A stretch of 64,000 bases of DNA from Neobacillus bataviensis (GTDB lineage Bacteria; Bacillota; Bacilli; Bacillales_B; DSM-18226): NCBI RefSeq assembly GCF_019969725.1, contig NZ_JAHXYW010000006.1, forward strand, positions 186,001-250,000, in the 5' to 3' direction. Shown one piece after another: positions 16,583-24,684 of this stretch. Position 1 is the first letter of the stretch; every line of letters begins with the position of its first letter. A program made the translations under genes and the position numbers. The notes beneath the pieces are model-generated. The model did not search any database. It was not told the origin of the DNA and worked only from the letters and a program-made list of their open reading frames with translations.

Positions 16583-17014
16583 ATGTCAATGAGTTTAAAC
16601 CCGTATTTGATTTTTGACGGCAACACAAGGGAAGCAGTTCATTTTTACGAGAAAGCAATTGGTGGGCAAGTGATGGGAATAATGACGTTCGGGGATATGC
16701 CGGCGGATCCGAATCATCCGTTGACCGAAGACATGAAGAATCGAGTTATGCATGCGCACTTGAAAGTCGGTGACGCAGATCTAATGTTCTCCGATACGTT
16801 CGCGGGCATGCCTTATCAGCCTGGTAATTCGATTCAGATTGCCCTCCATCCCAAAGAAGAGGCAAGGGCGAGAGAAATCTTCGCCGCTTTGGAAGATGGG
16901 GGACAGGTCGTCGTGCCCCTTCAAAAAACGGATTGGAGCCCCTTGTACGGGAGCGTAAAAGACAAATTCGGCGTAACCTTCCAAGTGAATGTCCCAGGGG
17001 AGCAGCAGCAGTAA
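16583..17014 (+). CDS. VOC-family protein, PhnB/YjdN-like
   Basis: A 143-residue protein of the glyoxalase/bleomycin-resistance fold. It starts with the PhnB-type LNPYLIFDGNTREAVHFYEK and contains HAHLKVGDADLMFSD and the C-terminal KDKFGVTFQVNV. Members of this branch are small cytoplasmic dimers of unclear function. The start follows AAAGGAGCGAATGAATC. Codon use looks somewhat GC-richer than its neighbours, which may indicate a recent arrival, but the gene is short. A hairpin follows the stop. Confidence 0.82.
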   Translation: MSMSLNPYLIFDGNTREAVHFYEKAIGGQVMGIMTFGDMPADPNHPLTEDMKNRVMHAHLKVGDADLMFSDTFAGMPYQPGNSIQIALHPKEEARAREIFAALEDGGQVVVPLQKTDWSPLYGSVKDKFGVTFQVNVPGEQQQ

Positions 17015-17047
17015 TAGCACACAAACTTCCGCTCCGAAAATAAACAA

Positions 17048-17082
17048 AGCCTCCTGTACCGAGAATGGACAGGAGGCTTACT
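17048..17082 (+). terminator. Stem-loop after the VOC gene
   Basis: A 10-bp perfect stem AGCCTCCTGT / ACAGGAGGCT with an 11-nt loop. Only a weak T-run follows, so it may be a processing or 3'-protective hairpin rather than a strong terminator. Confidence 0.6.
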
Positions 17083-17131
17083 TATATGCATTTTAATTAA
17101 AGGCTTACTGTTAATTTAGCCTCTTTTAAGG

Positions 17132-17434
17132 ATGAAGGACTATGCCGATCCATAAAAGAGGAGAACGGTCAATAAAAAGGGTTCATAATGCCCCAACTTA
17201 TTTTGGAAGTGAGAGAAATGTCCTTCATAGGGGAAATGAAGGACAAAGCCGATCCTAAAAAGAGGAGAACGGTCAATAAGAAGGGGTCATAATGCCCTAA
17301 CTCATCCGGGAAGTGATAGAAACGTCCTTCATAGGGGAAATGAAAGACAAAACCCATCTAGCAATCAGGAGAACGGTCAATAAAAGGGGTTTTTAATACT
17401 CCATCCCATCATGAAAACGAGAGAATGTCCTTCA
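17132..17434. repeat. Tandem array of 104-bp hairpin units (array 3)
   Basis: Three units start at 17132, 17236 and 17340, a 104-bp period. Each begins ATGAAGGAC (ATGAAAGAC in the third) and ends GTCCTTCAT (GTCCTTCAA in the third). GAGAACGGTCAATAA lies about 30 bp in. The period is exactly twice the 52 bp of arrays 1 and 2, and the GAGAAC block sits at nearly the same offset. A single reverse-oriented copy is at 25061-25158. The array lies between the VOC gene and the convergent HAD hydrolase gene. Confidence 0.9.
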
Positions 17435-17544
17435 AAATGCAGATGTATGAAATAAAATCGATTTGTCGATAGGCTCAGAATAAATTTAATAAAGAAATTC
17501 CTGCACAAGTTAAGTTTTTCTTAAGAATAAATAGCTATTATTAA

Positions 17545-17625
17545 GACAAGCTTTTTCAAGACCCCCTTATATATTATTCTGGGCCCTCGAGGATTGTTTC
17601 GAACAGTCTTGAGGGCTATTTTTTT
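17545..17625 (+). ncRNA. Candidate C-rich small RNA ending in a strong terminator
   Basis: No gene on the + strand explains the strong terminator at 17583-17625: a ~15-bp stem from GCCCTCGAGGATTGTT to AACAGTCTTGAGGGC, loop TCG, then seven T. Just upstream lies an unpaired CAAGACCCCCTTAT segment. A single-stranded C-rich stretch in front of a terminator is typical of Firmicute sRNAs that block ribosome sites. A clear promoter is not visible (TATTAT 17536-17541 is the best -10), so the 5' end is uncertain. Confidence 0.45.
17583..17625 (+). terminator. Strong terminator without an assigned gene
   Basis: The long near-perfect stem with one G-U pair and a 3-nt loop is followed by TATTTTTTT. The HAD gene converges on it from the other strand, where no T-run is present. 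It therefore serves + strand transcription. Confidence 0.85.
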
Positions 17626-17648
17626 GGGGGGGAAAGATCTTGTAGTTT

Positions 17649-18446
17649 TTAAATCGCATATGATTCGTATGATTTAAGAAGATAGCGTTCTATAAACTCA
17701 GCTAATCCATCATTTTCGTGGTGTCCGGTAACAAAATCAGCAGCTGCTTTAACCTTATCGCTAGCGTTCCCCATTGCTACACCAGTACCAGCATGACGAA
17801 GCATCTCTATATCATTGGGTCCGTCTCCAATGGTTACCACTTCATTTGGACTAATTCGAAGTTCGGTAAGTAAGCCTTTTATAGCTGACCATTTGGAAAC
17901 ATTAGGAGCAAGCAGCTCAAACCCGTCATTCCAATCGACGACTTCTGCTTCCTCTTTAAACAAAGCGGAAATTTTCGGACTAGCCGTACCTGTTCGAACA
18001 CTATATTTAAGCACATCTTGATAATTTGCCTGTCTTAAATCTCCAATATACTGAGGCGGAATTTGCCCAACTTTTGTCCAGTAATCGATTTCTTCATTTG
18101 TTTCCTTACAATAAACCCCGTCTGCTGTATGGATGATAACATTCCAAGGATTTTCTGCAGTCAGATGGTGAAATCGTTCTTCGTTCAATCGGACGGTTTT
18201 CTTTTGCAATACTCTTCCTGTCTCTGCATCGTGAATAGCAGCACCATTTAAACAGATAATCGGTGTTCGTAATCCAATTTCTTTATGGTAAGGAGCGGTT
18301 ACTTCGTAGTGTCGACCCGTGGCTAGAAAAACTTTAACTCCCTGATTAATGAGCTTATAGATTGCTTCCTTATTTCGGTGTGAAATGTTGTTTGAGGCTT
18401 TTAGTAGTGTACCATCCATATCAATAAATATTGCACGCACATTCAT
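17649..18446 (-). CDS. Cof-type HAD-IIB hydrolase
   Basis: A 265-residue haloacid-dehalogenase phosphatase. Motif I is FIDMDGTLL (nucleophile Asp at residue 9), motif II FLATGRHYE, and motif IV TIGDGPNDIEML. A large C2B cap lies between them, as in the Cof/YwpJ group. These enzymes dephosphorylate sugar phosphates, flavin mononucleotide or similar small molecules; the substrate here is unknown. The start follows GAGGAGG. It forms a single-gene unit. Confidence 0.9.
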   Translation of the reverse strand: MNVRAIFIDMDGTLLKASNNISHRNKEAIYKLINQGVKVFLATGRHYEVTAPYHKEIGLRTPIICLNGAAIHDAETGRVLQKKTVRLNEERFHHLTAENPWNVIIHTADGVYCKETNEEIDYWTKVGQIPPQYIGDLRQANYQDVLKYSVRTGTASPKISALFKEEAEVVDWNDGFELLAPNVSKWSAIKGLLTELRISPNEVVTIGDGPNDIEMLRHAGTGVAMGNASDKVKAAADFVTGHHENDGLAEFIERYLLKSYESYAI

Positions 18447-18587
18447 CTATACTGCCTCCTCATTCGTGATAAACCAATCATATCATCTGAATATTAATGG
18501 TTAGTAAACTCAGTGTATAGTTTGAATGAAGTTTATTATTCTGGTGCCGGTCACTATTACGGAGAAACGTACTCGTGGCGTTTTAAA

Positions 18588-18620
18588 AGAAAAAAATCTC
18601 CTCAGTTTGAAGAGATTTTT
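18588..18620. terminator. Stem-loop with A/T flanks
   Basis: AAAAAAATCTC / GAGATTTTTTT with an 11-nt loop could end transcription in either direction. It lies in the 413-bp gap before the response regulator, where no gene is recognised. Confidence 0.55.
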
Positions 18621-18694
18621 TTCATTTTATTTGAAGGAAGTGACCCTCGTGTTTACTTACCGTTATAAATGTAAAAAGAGCCAAAATACGCAGG

Positions 18695-18731
18695 TAGAGC
18701 CTAAAAACTTAGGCTCTTTTCTTTTTTTTAA
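18695..18731 (+). terminator. Terminator upstream of the two-component operon
   Basis: Stem GAGCCTAA / TTAGGCTC with a short A-rich loop, followed by TTTTCTTTTTTTT. It shields the downstream response-regulator promoter from read-through. Any transcript it ends would come from the gene-free 18450-18690 stretch. Confidence 0.8.
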
Positions 18732-18740
18732 ATAGAGACG

Positions 18741-18815
18741 TTAAGAAAACCTTAAGATTTACATCATGTTTTTGTTAAGATTTGCTTGATAAGATTCTTT
18801 TTGTAGTCATACTAA
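18741..18815 (+). promoter_or_regulatory. Promoter with TTAAGA direct repeats
   Basis: TTAAGA occurs at 18741, 18752 (TTAAGATTTAC) and 18775 (TTAAGATTTGC); the last two are 23 bp apart, about two helical turns. A weak promoter follows: TTGATA 18786-18791, 18 nt, TACTAA 18810-18815. Direct repeats of this kind just upstream of the -35 are typical OmpR-family binding sites, so autoregulation by the next gene is likely. Confidence 0.55.
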
Positions 18816-18859
18816 AGGGTGATAGAAATGGTAACCGCCAGAGTTGGGAGTGAATATCC

Positions 18860-19546
18860 ATGAATTTGTTGGTTTGTGATGATGATAAGGAGATTGTCGA
18901 TGCGATCGGAATTTATTTAGAAAATGAAGGATATCAAATATTTAAAGCGTTTAATGGGTTGGAAGCCATAGATATCATCAAAGATCATGAGATTCATCTT
19001 ATTATCATGGATATTATGATGCCCAAGATGGACGGGTTAAGGGCTACGATGAAAATTAGAGAAGAAAATAATATACCATTGATTATGCTCTCTGCTAAAT
19101 CGGAGGATTCGGATAAAATTATCGGATTGAATTTAGGGGCAGATGACTACATAACCAAACCGTTTAATCCGCTGGAGTTGATTGCAAGGGTAAAGTCCCA
19201 GTTGAGGAGATATACCACATTGGGAAGTCTTGAAACGAAGAAGAATGTCTTTCGGACAGGGGGACTGGTCATAGATGATGAAAGTAAAATCATCACAGTC
19301 GATGGGGAAGTGGTCCATCTTACACCGGTGCAATATAAGATTTTGAAATTGCTGACGGCCAATGCCGGAAGAGTCTTTTCGATTGAGGATATCTATGAAA
19401 GGGTATGGAATGAAACGGCGTTTAGTCCAGAAAATACCGTATCCGTACATATTCGAAAAATAAGAGAGAAAATCGAAATCAATCCGAAGGAGCCAAAATA
19501 TTTAAAGGTGGTGTGGGGAGTTGGATATAAAGTTGAAAAAATATAG
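18860..19546 (+). CDS. OmpR-family response regulator
   Basis: A 228-residue regulator. The receiver domain (1-~118) has the acidic pair CDDDKE, the phosphorylation site Asp51 in MDIMMPKMDG and the KPFNP lysine. The C-terminal winged helix (~130-226) has LTPVQYKILKLL and NTVSVHIRKIREKI. It resembles VanR-type regulators. The start follows GGGAGTGAATATCC. It overlaps the histidine kinase gene, so the two are co-transcribed and probably cognate. No target transporter is adjacent. Confidence 0.92.
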   Translation: MNLLVCDDDKEIVDAIGIYLENEGYQIFKAFNGLEAIDIIKDHEIHLIIMDIMMPKMDGLRATMKIREENNIPLIMLSAKSEDSDKIIGLNLGADDYITKPFNPLELIARVKSQLRRYTTLGSLETKKNVFRTGGLVIDDESKIITVDGEVVHLTPVQYKILKLLTANAGRVFSIEDIYERVWNETAFSPENTVSVHIRKIREKIEINPKEPKYLKVVWGVGYKVEKI

Positions 19547-21626
19547 TCACTTATTAACAACGAAAATCATTGTATTTATGATCGCGGTCGGTTGTTTTAC
19601 GGGCATCATCAAAGCGATTGTCCAGGTTGAAGTTGTCAACGATGGTTATTTTAGCATGGTTATGGAAGATGACTACTTTCTCAGCCAGGCATTTGTTAGA
19701 GAAAATCAAAAGGTCGTGGGCAATCTCGCTACCCTTCTCAGAGAGTACAAGAGTGAGGACAATATTTTAAAGGGCGGGTCGATTAGTGAAGAAAGGTTGA
19801 GGATGGAAGAGCAGAATTTATATTTGGATTTTCAGCAATTTTCTAAGAGCTATCGGCCTGATTTAAGGGAAGAAGAGAACTATTCCGCCTTTAAAACAGA
19901 GTATGCCGACAAGATTGCTCAGGCTAGGGAAAAGTTGATAAAGGAGGATTTAAGGAATTATCATGCGGTATTGCAAGAGCTCTCAGATCAGAAAAATCCG
20001 TTGTATTATGCCAGTGATGGTGTAAATGTCTATACGAACACAACGGAGACAGAAATAAGCCAGTTTAAAGAGTACCCTGCTTATTTGGTGTTTGGGGATT
20101 ATAAGAGAGAGGTTTATCCGAAAGAAATCGAAGAGAATGAACAATTTCAATTTATTACAGATCCAATTGAGGAATTGAACCAGGACAAAACGGTGGTTTA
20201 TATAGCGTTTACAGACAACTTTTTAAGCCAGAAAATAAACGAGTGGAAAGAAGATAAAACCGTTGTCACAAAAAACCTTTATATTTTAGCCGCATTTTTG
20301 CTAGGTTTCATTCTATCATTTGGCTATCTCATCCTCGTCGCGGGAAGAAGGTCATTTAAAGATGATCAGGTACACCTTTATCCTGTGAACAAACTATACA
20401 ATGATATCAATATCTTTCTATGTATGAGCCTAATCGCCATTTGGATTACATTGATGGATAATGTGGCACACACAAGCATTGATAGAATAGCCATTCCTAT
20501 CACCATCCCGATCTCAGCAGCCGTGTTTGTTTTGATTCTCTCACTGGTTAAACATTTTAAAAATAAAACATTGCTGAAACATACCTTGATTTTTGCCATC
20601 ATTCGTAAGGTCGTAACTATTGTAAGAAATGTCTATGAGACAGGGAATGTCGCGGTCAAGACGGTATTAATCGTCATTGGTTACCCCATATTGATTGCAT
20701 TAACGTTCTTTATGTTCCCGGTTACTATTGGTCTGGCAGGCTGGTTTGCATATAAAAAGGTTAAGAGTTTTCAAGCCATCCAGGATGGAGTGGAAAGAAT
20801 TAAGGCCGGTAGTCTTCATCATCGAATCGATGTGCCTAACCGTGGAGAATTTAAAACCCTTGCCACCAATATCAACAGCATCACAGATGGACTGAAAGAG
20901 GCTGTTGACAGTGAGCTCAAAAGGGAGAGGTTAAAAACGGAGTTAATCACCAATGTTTCTCATGATATAAGAACACCATTAACATCGATTATCACCTATG
21001 TGGATTTACTAAAAGGCGAAGAGGTTACGCCAAGGGCTGCCGAATATATCAATATCTTAGATCAAAAATCAAAAAGACTAAAACTATTAACGGATGATTT
21101 GTTTGAAGCCGCCAAAGCGACGAGTGGAAATATTTCTGTTGATTTTGAGAAAATTGATATCGTGTCTTTAGTTACCCAAGGACTTGGCGAAGTGAATGAT
21201 AAGATTGAAGACTTGAATTTGCAATTCAAGCTGAATCATCCCAAGGATAAGGTCTATATTAGCGCGGATGGAAAATTACTATGGAGGTCCATTGAAAACT
21301 TATTATCGAATATCTTTAAATATGCGCTCAGTGGTTCTAGAGTATATATCGATATCGAGGATGCGGGGAATGAAATTCAGATTACCTTTAAGAACATTTC
21401 CGCCTATGAGTTAAATATTTCAGCAGATGAATTAATGGAACGCTTTAAGCGTGGCGACGAATCCAGATCCAGCCAAGGCAGCGGGCTTGGGTTATCGATT
21501 GCGAAAAGCCTGATTGAAGTTCAAAAGGGGAAATTTAACATCCACGTCGACGGAGATTTATTTAAGGCGGTTATTACTTTTCCTAAGATGATAGATTCGC
21601 AATCGAAAGTTGTGGAAGAAAGTTAA
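19533..21626 (+). CDS. Multi-pass sensor histidine kinase
   Basis: A ~697-residue membrane sensor. There is one N-terminal helix (~10-30), an extracytoplasmic region of ~210 residues, then a cluster of five or six membrane helices (~240-410), a HAMP-like linker, a HisKA domain with NVSHDIRTPLTSI (phospho-His ~477) and a HATPase domain with GSGLGLSIAKS. The start is uncertain: TTG 19533 has GGGGAG 12 nt upstream, while TTG 19521 abuts that site. Either start overlaps the regulator stop. The multi-helix module inside the sensor is larger than in VanS. The signal is unknown. Confidence 0.88.
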   Translation: MKKYSHLLTTKIIVFMIAVGCFTGIIKAIVQVEVVNDGYFSMVMEDDYFLSQAFVRENQKVVGNLATLLREYKSEDNILKGGSISEERLRMEEQNLYLDFQQFSKSYRPDLREEENYSAFKTEYADKIAQAREKLIKEDLRNYHAVLQELSDQKNPLYYASDGVNVYTNTTETEISQFKEYPAYLVFGDYKREVYPKEIEENEQFQFITDPIEELNQDKTVVYIAFTDNFLSQKINEWKEDKTVVTKNLYILAAFLLGFILSFGYLILVAGRRSFKDDQVHLYPVNKLYNDINIFLCMSLIAIWITLMDNVAHTSIDRIAIPITIPISAAVFVLILSLVKHFKNKTLLKHTLIFAIIRKVVTIVRNVYETGNVAVKTVLIVIGYPILIALTFFMFPVTIGLAGWFAYKKVKSFQAIQDGVERIKAGSLHHRIDVPNRGEFKTLATNINSITDGLKEAVDSELKRERLKTELITNVSHDIRTPLTSIITYVDLLKGEEVTPRAAEYINILDQKSKRLKLLTDDLFEAAKATSGNISVDFEKIDIVSLVTQGLGEVNDKIEDLNLQFKLNHPKDKVYISADGKLLWRSIENLLSNIFKYALSGSRVYIDIEDAGNEIQITFKNISAYELNISADELMERFKRGDESRSSQGSGLGLSIAKSLIEVQKGKFNIHVDGDLFKAVITFPKMIDSQSKVVEES

Positions 21627-21664
21627 TGTAAATGACGTTCAGTCTATTATAAAAACAAGTATAG

Positions 21665-21703
21665 AAGCAGTGGATTTCACATCCGAAATCGCACTGCTTT
21701 TAG
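21665..21703 (+). terminator. Terminator of the two-component operon
   Basis: Stem AAGCAGTG / CACTGCTT with an inner GATTTC / GAAATC helix, then TTTTAG. It lies 39 bp after the kinase stop. Confidence 0.75.
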
Positions 21704-21800
21704 CATTATTAAGAGAGATTAATTAATAAACTTAGTACCATGCCATGGGTGATTACATATAATAAGTGAATTTATTAAATGTATACGAGGAGAAAATTTT

Positions 21801-22127
21801 ATGCTTACAGAAGCTGATGCATCTAGAACAGACGGTTTTATTACGGTAAAGCTCATTGGTCAATTGCCCACAAGATGTGATGAAATAGTAGAACTCGGAC
21901 ATTATCCGGGTACTGGAATTAGTTCTGCTCGAATTTTTCTTAGAGAGGGAAGAAAACCCGGACTGGAAGATATGTACTGTATACAGGGGTTAGGTAAAAT
22001 ATGGAGTATAAATAGAGTGATTCTTGACAAATTTTCTACAACTGTAGAGATTTTTATAAATAACCATCTTGTTAGGAAAATTCGGGTCATAGAAGCCTCA
22101 GGGCATGGATGGTATAATATACATTGA
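21801..22127 (+). CDS. Hypothetical protein, 108 residues
   Basis: A small soluble protein with no signal peptide or membrane segment. It has a glycine-containing centre (HYPGTGISSARIFLREGRK) and two cysteines. The frame has a good ribosome site (GAGGAGAAAATTTT) and is followed by a terminator, which supports a real gene. I do not recognise the family. It stands alone between the two-component operon and the convergent TSUP permease. Confidence 0.6.
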   Translation: MLTEADASRTDGFITVKLIGQLPTRCDEIVELGHYPGTGISSARIFLREGRKPGLEDMYCIQGLGKIWSINRVILDKFSTTVEIFINNHLVRKIRVIEASGHGWYNIH

Positions 22128-22133
22128 CAAAAA

Positions 22134-22160
22134 CCGATATGATTTATCATATCGGCTTTT
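22134..22160. terminator. Bidirectional terminator
   Basis: A perfect 9-bp stem CCGATATGA / TCATATCGG with loop TTTA. It is flanked by A-rich and T-rich tracts between the convergent 21801 gene and TSUP permease gene. Confidence 0.85.
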
Positions 22161-22171
22161 ACTTTTAGAAG

Positions 22172-22939
22172 TTAATGAATATAATCATAAATATTTTTCG
22201 CCAGCAATAAGCAGGTTACGGCAATAAAAAGGGCACGAACATAACCGCTTCCTCTTTTGATGGCAAACTTTGAGCCACAGATCGCCCCAACAAGTTGGGC
22301 AACCCCCATTATGAGTCCATACGTGTAATGGACTTGTCCTAAAAACATAAACATCAATAATCCAGCAATATTACTGCCAAAATTTAAAAACTTCGCGTTT
22401 CCTGCCGCCTTTAAAAAATCAAATCCGATCAATAAAAAAGAAAAAATTAAGAATGAACCTGTTCCAGGACCAATAAATCCATCATAGAAGCCAATTGCAA
22501 AAATCGCCAGCATAAACATAATATAGCGGCGGAGGGACAATTCTTTAGGCGCTGATATGCTGCCCCAATCTTTCTTGAAAATAGTATAAATAGTGACCGC
22601 TGCGAGCATGAACAACATTAATGGCTTAAGCACTTCAGGGTTCATTAAATGAACAGTCCAAGCCCCAATCATCGAGCCAATGAAAGTAAGTGGAAATAAT
22701 TTCAACACTGATTTTATCTCGAGTTTGCCAGAACGATAAAACATAATGGTACTCGTTAAAGAACCTATCGTTCCTGCCAATTTATTCGTAGCAACTGCTG
22801 ATGCTGGATTCAGTCCTGTAAATAGTAACGCAGGCAATGCAATTAGCCCGCCGCCCCCTACAACTGAATCAATAAAGGAAGCTAAAAATCCAAAAATAAT
22901 CAAAATCATTAATAACGAGGGTTCTATGTCTAGATGCAT
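22172..22939 (-). CDS. TSUP (TauE/SafE) family permease
   Basis: A 255-residue integral membrane protein with about eight hydrophobic segments and the two repeated TSUP signatures. The first half has FLASFIDSVVGGGGLIALPALL and ATNKLAGT; the second has GFYDGFIGPGTGSFLIF and NAKFLNFGSNIAGL. The family exports sulfite, sulfoacetate or other organosulfur anions across the cytoplasmic membrane; the substrate is unknown. The start follows GGAAAGG. Downstream of its promoter region lies repeat array 2. Confidence 0.9.
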   Translation of the reverse strand: MHLDIEPSLLMILIIFGFLASFIDSVVGGGGLIALPALLFTGLNPASAVATNKLAGTIGSLTSTIMFYRSGKLEIKSVLKLFPLTFIGSMIGAWTVHLMNPEVLKPLMLFMLAAVTIYTIFKKDWGSISAPKELSLRRYIMFMLAIFAIGFYDGFIGPGTGSFLIFSFLLIGFDFLKAAGNAKFLNFGSNIAGLLMFMFLGQVHYTYGLIMGVAQLVGAICGSKFAIKRGSGYVRALFIAVTCLLLAKNIYDYIH

Positions 22940-23092
22940 ACAATCAGCCTTTCCTTTGGTGACTACTAGTATAGTACCTGATTATGGACTAATTGTCATT
23001 TTGATGTGTGACGATATGGATGAACTTGAAGCCTTTTCGACGATTTGGGGCTATGGTTCCGTTGGTTTTTGATGATGTTCATTTAATAACAA

Positions 23093-23490
23093 GAACCGTA
23101 CCCTGTGGAGTTAGAGTCCATGAGGACAAAAATCTTCAAAATTCAACTGATTCTGTCCACATGAGCCTTCCATGAGGACAAGATCATCAAAAAACAGGGA
23201 AACTCAGTCCACATGAGCCTTCCATGAGGACAAAATCATCAAAAAACAGGGAAACTCAGTCCACATGAGCCTTCTATGAGGACAAGTGCCATCAAAAAAC
23301 AGGGAGCCCCTGTCCGCATGAGCCCTCCATGAGGACAAGTTACATCAAAAAATCAGCGGATTCTGTCTTCATGAGCCTTCCATGAGGACAAGTGCCATCA
23401 AAAATTAGCGGATTCTGTCCTCATAAGCCTTCAATGTGGACACGTTCCATCAAAATTTATCGCCGGTTGTCCTCATGAACTCTCCACGAG
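23093..23490. repeat. Tandem array of 52-bp hairpin units (array 2)
   Basis: Seven full units and a partial eighth start at about 23119, 23171, 23223, 23275, 23328, 23381, 23432 and 23484, spaced 51-53 bp. Units read ATGAGGACA, a 25-nt loop rich in ATCAAAAAACAG, GTCCACAT or TGTCCTCAT, then a 9-bp linker such as GAGCCTTCC. Period, arms and arm offsets match array 1, although the loop sequence differs. The left edge (23093-23107) is a REP-like right arm, AGAACCGTACCC then TGTGG. Confidence 0.92.
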
Positions 23491-23492
23491 AA

Positions 23493-23897
23493 TTATTTAA
23501 TAGTGATACCACTTTTAAAATCCAGCATTTGAAAGAGTTTTTCGGTATCGACCGTGTCGCTGCTATTATCAAAAGATACCATTTTAATATTTTCCCATAA
23601 ACACTGTTTTTCCTGGATGCTTTGAACATACGTCTCCCAGTTGGTCAGTTTCCAGGTATCTCTTTCAAGAGCTCTAGCTTCCATCCTTTGTTTAAGTGTT
23701 TCAAAATCAACTGTCACCTTAAGGACGATTGGGTTGATCGTTTGCTAGTTATATTTTTCGATCAATTCATTTATGTAATTTTTATTTGAAAAATAGCCAA
23801 GGAAGGGGGCATCTAGAATGACGGAATTGCCAATGACCACACGGTGAAATAGTATGGTTAATAGGTTGAAATCCTTCAATAAAAATAGAAAACCATC
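23493..23897 (-). pseudogene. Truncated P-loop kinase-like gene with internal stop
   Basis: The minus strand encodes a continuous protein-like sequence from 23897 to 23493, broken only by an in-frame TAG at 23745-23747. The readable text includes VVIGNSVILDAPFLGYFSN before the stop and FETLKQRMEARALERDTWK after it. This resembles the C-terminal part of small AAA/zeta-type kinases. The P-loop N-terminus is missing (the frame is closed by TAG at 23898-23900). The stop plus truncation make it a relic. Its 3' end touches repeat array 2. Confidence 0.75.
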
Positions 23898-23995
23898 CTA
23901 GATGTGGCAAGCAACAGGATGGCCTCAGAGAAATAATATTACCCTACTTGGCGGTAGGGATGAAGAGAGAAGTGTTCCTAGCACTTCTCTTTTAT
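23862..23995 (+). ncRNA. Possible short structured transcript
   Basis: Three consecutive hairpins lie on the + strand: CCATCCT / AGGATGG, CCCTAC / GTAGGG, and a terminator AGAGAAGTG / CACTTCTCT with TTTTATT. A weak promoter (TTGCCA 23827-23832, 17 nt, TAGTAT 23850-23855) lies upstream within the kinase relic. No known riboswitch class was recognised. Confidence 0.3.
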
Positions 23996-23998
23996 TAT
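23966..23998 (+). terminator. Rho-independent terminator
   Basis: Perfect 9-bp stem AGAGAAGTG / CACTTCTCT, loop TTCCTAG, then TTTTATTAT. The stem is identical to the LOG-gene terminator at 10328. Confidence 0.8.
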
Positions 23999-24054
23999 AC
24001 TTTAAATTCATTCGGGAGACCATGATAACGGTTCCAGTGGCGGCATCCCTATTG

Positions 24055-24564
24055 TTACTTTTCAAAAGCAAACGATTTAAGCTCTTCAGTGTCTGGAGGA
24101 AGAATAACGAGTTTCTCAAATTTCATTCCGATTTTTTCTAGTAGATTGGAGGAAAGGTCATTATCCTTAGAGGTGATCGCCACGATTCGATGGAGTCCTA
24201 ATTTTTCAATCCCATACTCCAATGTAGCAGAGGCTGCCTCGTATCCATAGCCGTTAGATTGAAATCTTGATAAAAAGGCAAAGCCAATATCAACATCTTC
24301 TAAAGAATTCCTTTTAATCAAGCCGCAAATGCCAATCGGAACTCCTCCGTCTTTAAGCTCCGTTAAGTAAAGACCAAATCCCTGTTGAGTGTACATATCC
24401 ATTGGACCTGTTAAAATATAGTTTCTTGCATCCTCCAGCGTTCTCACACCTTTATCTCCGATAAAACGGATCCAAGATGGATCATTCAAAAGTTCAAGTA
24501 TAAAGGCATCATCTTTAGGTGTTAGCCATCGGAGGATTAATCTATCGGTTTCCATTACTTTCAT
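24055..24564 (-). CDS. GNAT-family N-acetyltransferase (RimJ/RimL type)
   Basis: A 169-residue acetyltransferase. It starts METDRLILRWLTPKD, has the acceptor-site PIGICGLIKRN, and a pyrophosphate-binding loop region FQSNGYGYEAASATLEYG. NDLSSNLLEKIGMKFE closes the fold. It transfers acetyl from acetyl-CoA to an unknown amine, perhaps a protein N-terminus or small molecule. The start at 24564 follows GAGGTG by 6 nt; the longer reading uses that site as its start codon. It is monocistronic. Confidence 0.85.
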   Translation of the reverse strand: MKVMETDRLILRWLTPKDDAFILELLNDPSWIRFIGDKGVRTLEDARNYILTGPMDMYTQQGFGLYLTELKDGGVPIGICGLIKRNSLEDVDIGFAFLSRFQSNGYGYEAASATLEYGIEKLGLHRIVAITSKDNDLSSNLLEKIGMKFEKLVILPPDTEELKSFAFEK

Positions 24565-24684
24565 TAAAAACACCTCATTATCAGCTGTAAAAATTTTTCT
24601 AATTTTGATAGCCCCATTATTTTAGCACATCTTTAATATAATATTGTGGCAATCTGCCATCAAATGTAAAATAGGACTTATGCT

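Noticed and set aside
18526..18735. 69-codon + strand frame before the response regulator
   Set aside because: It reads through two terminator hairpins; the lysine/phenylalanine-rich translation simply reflects A/T runs.
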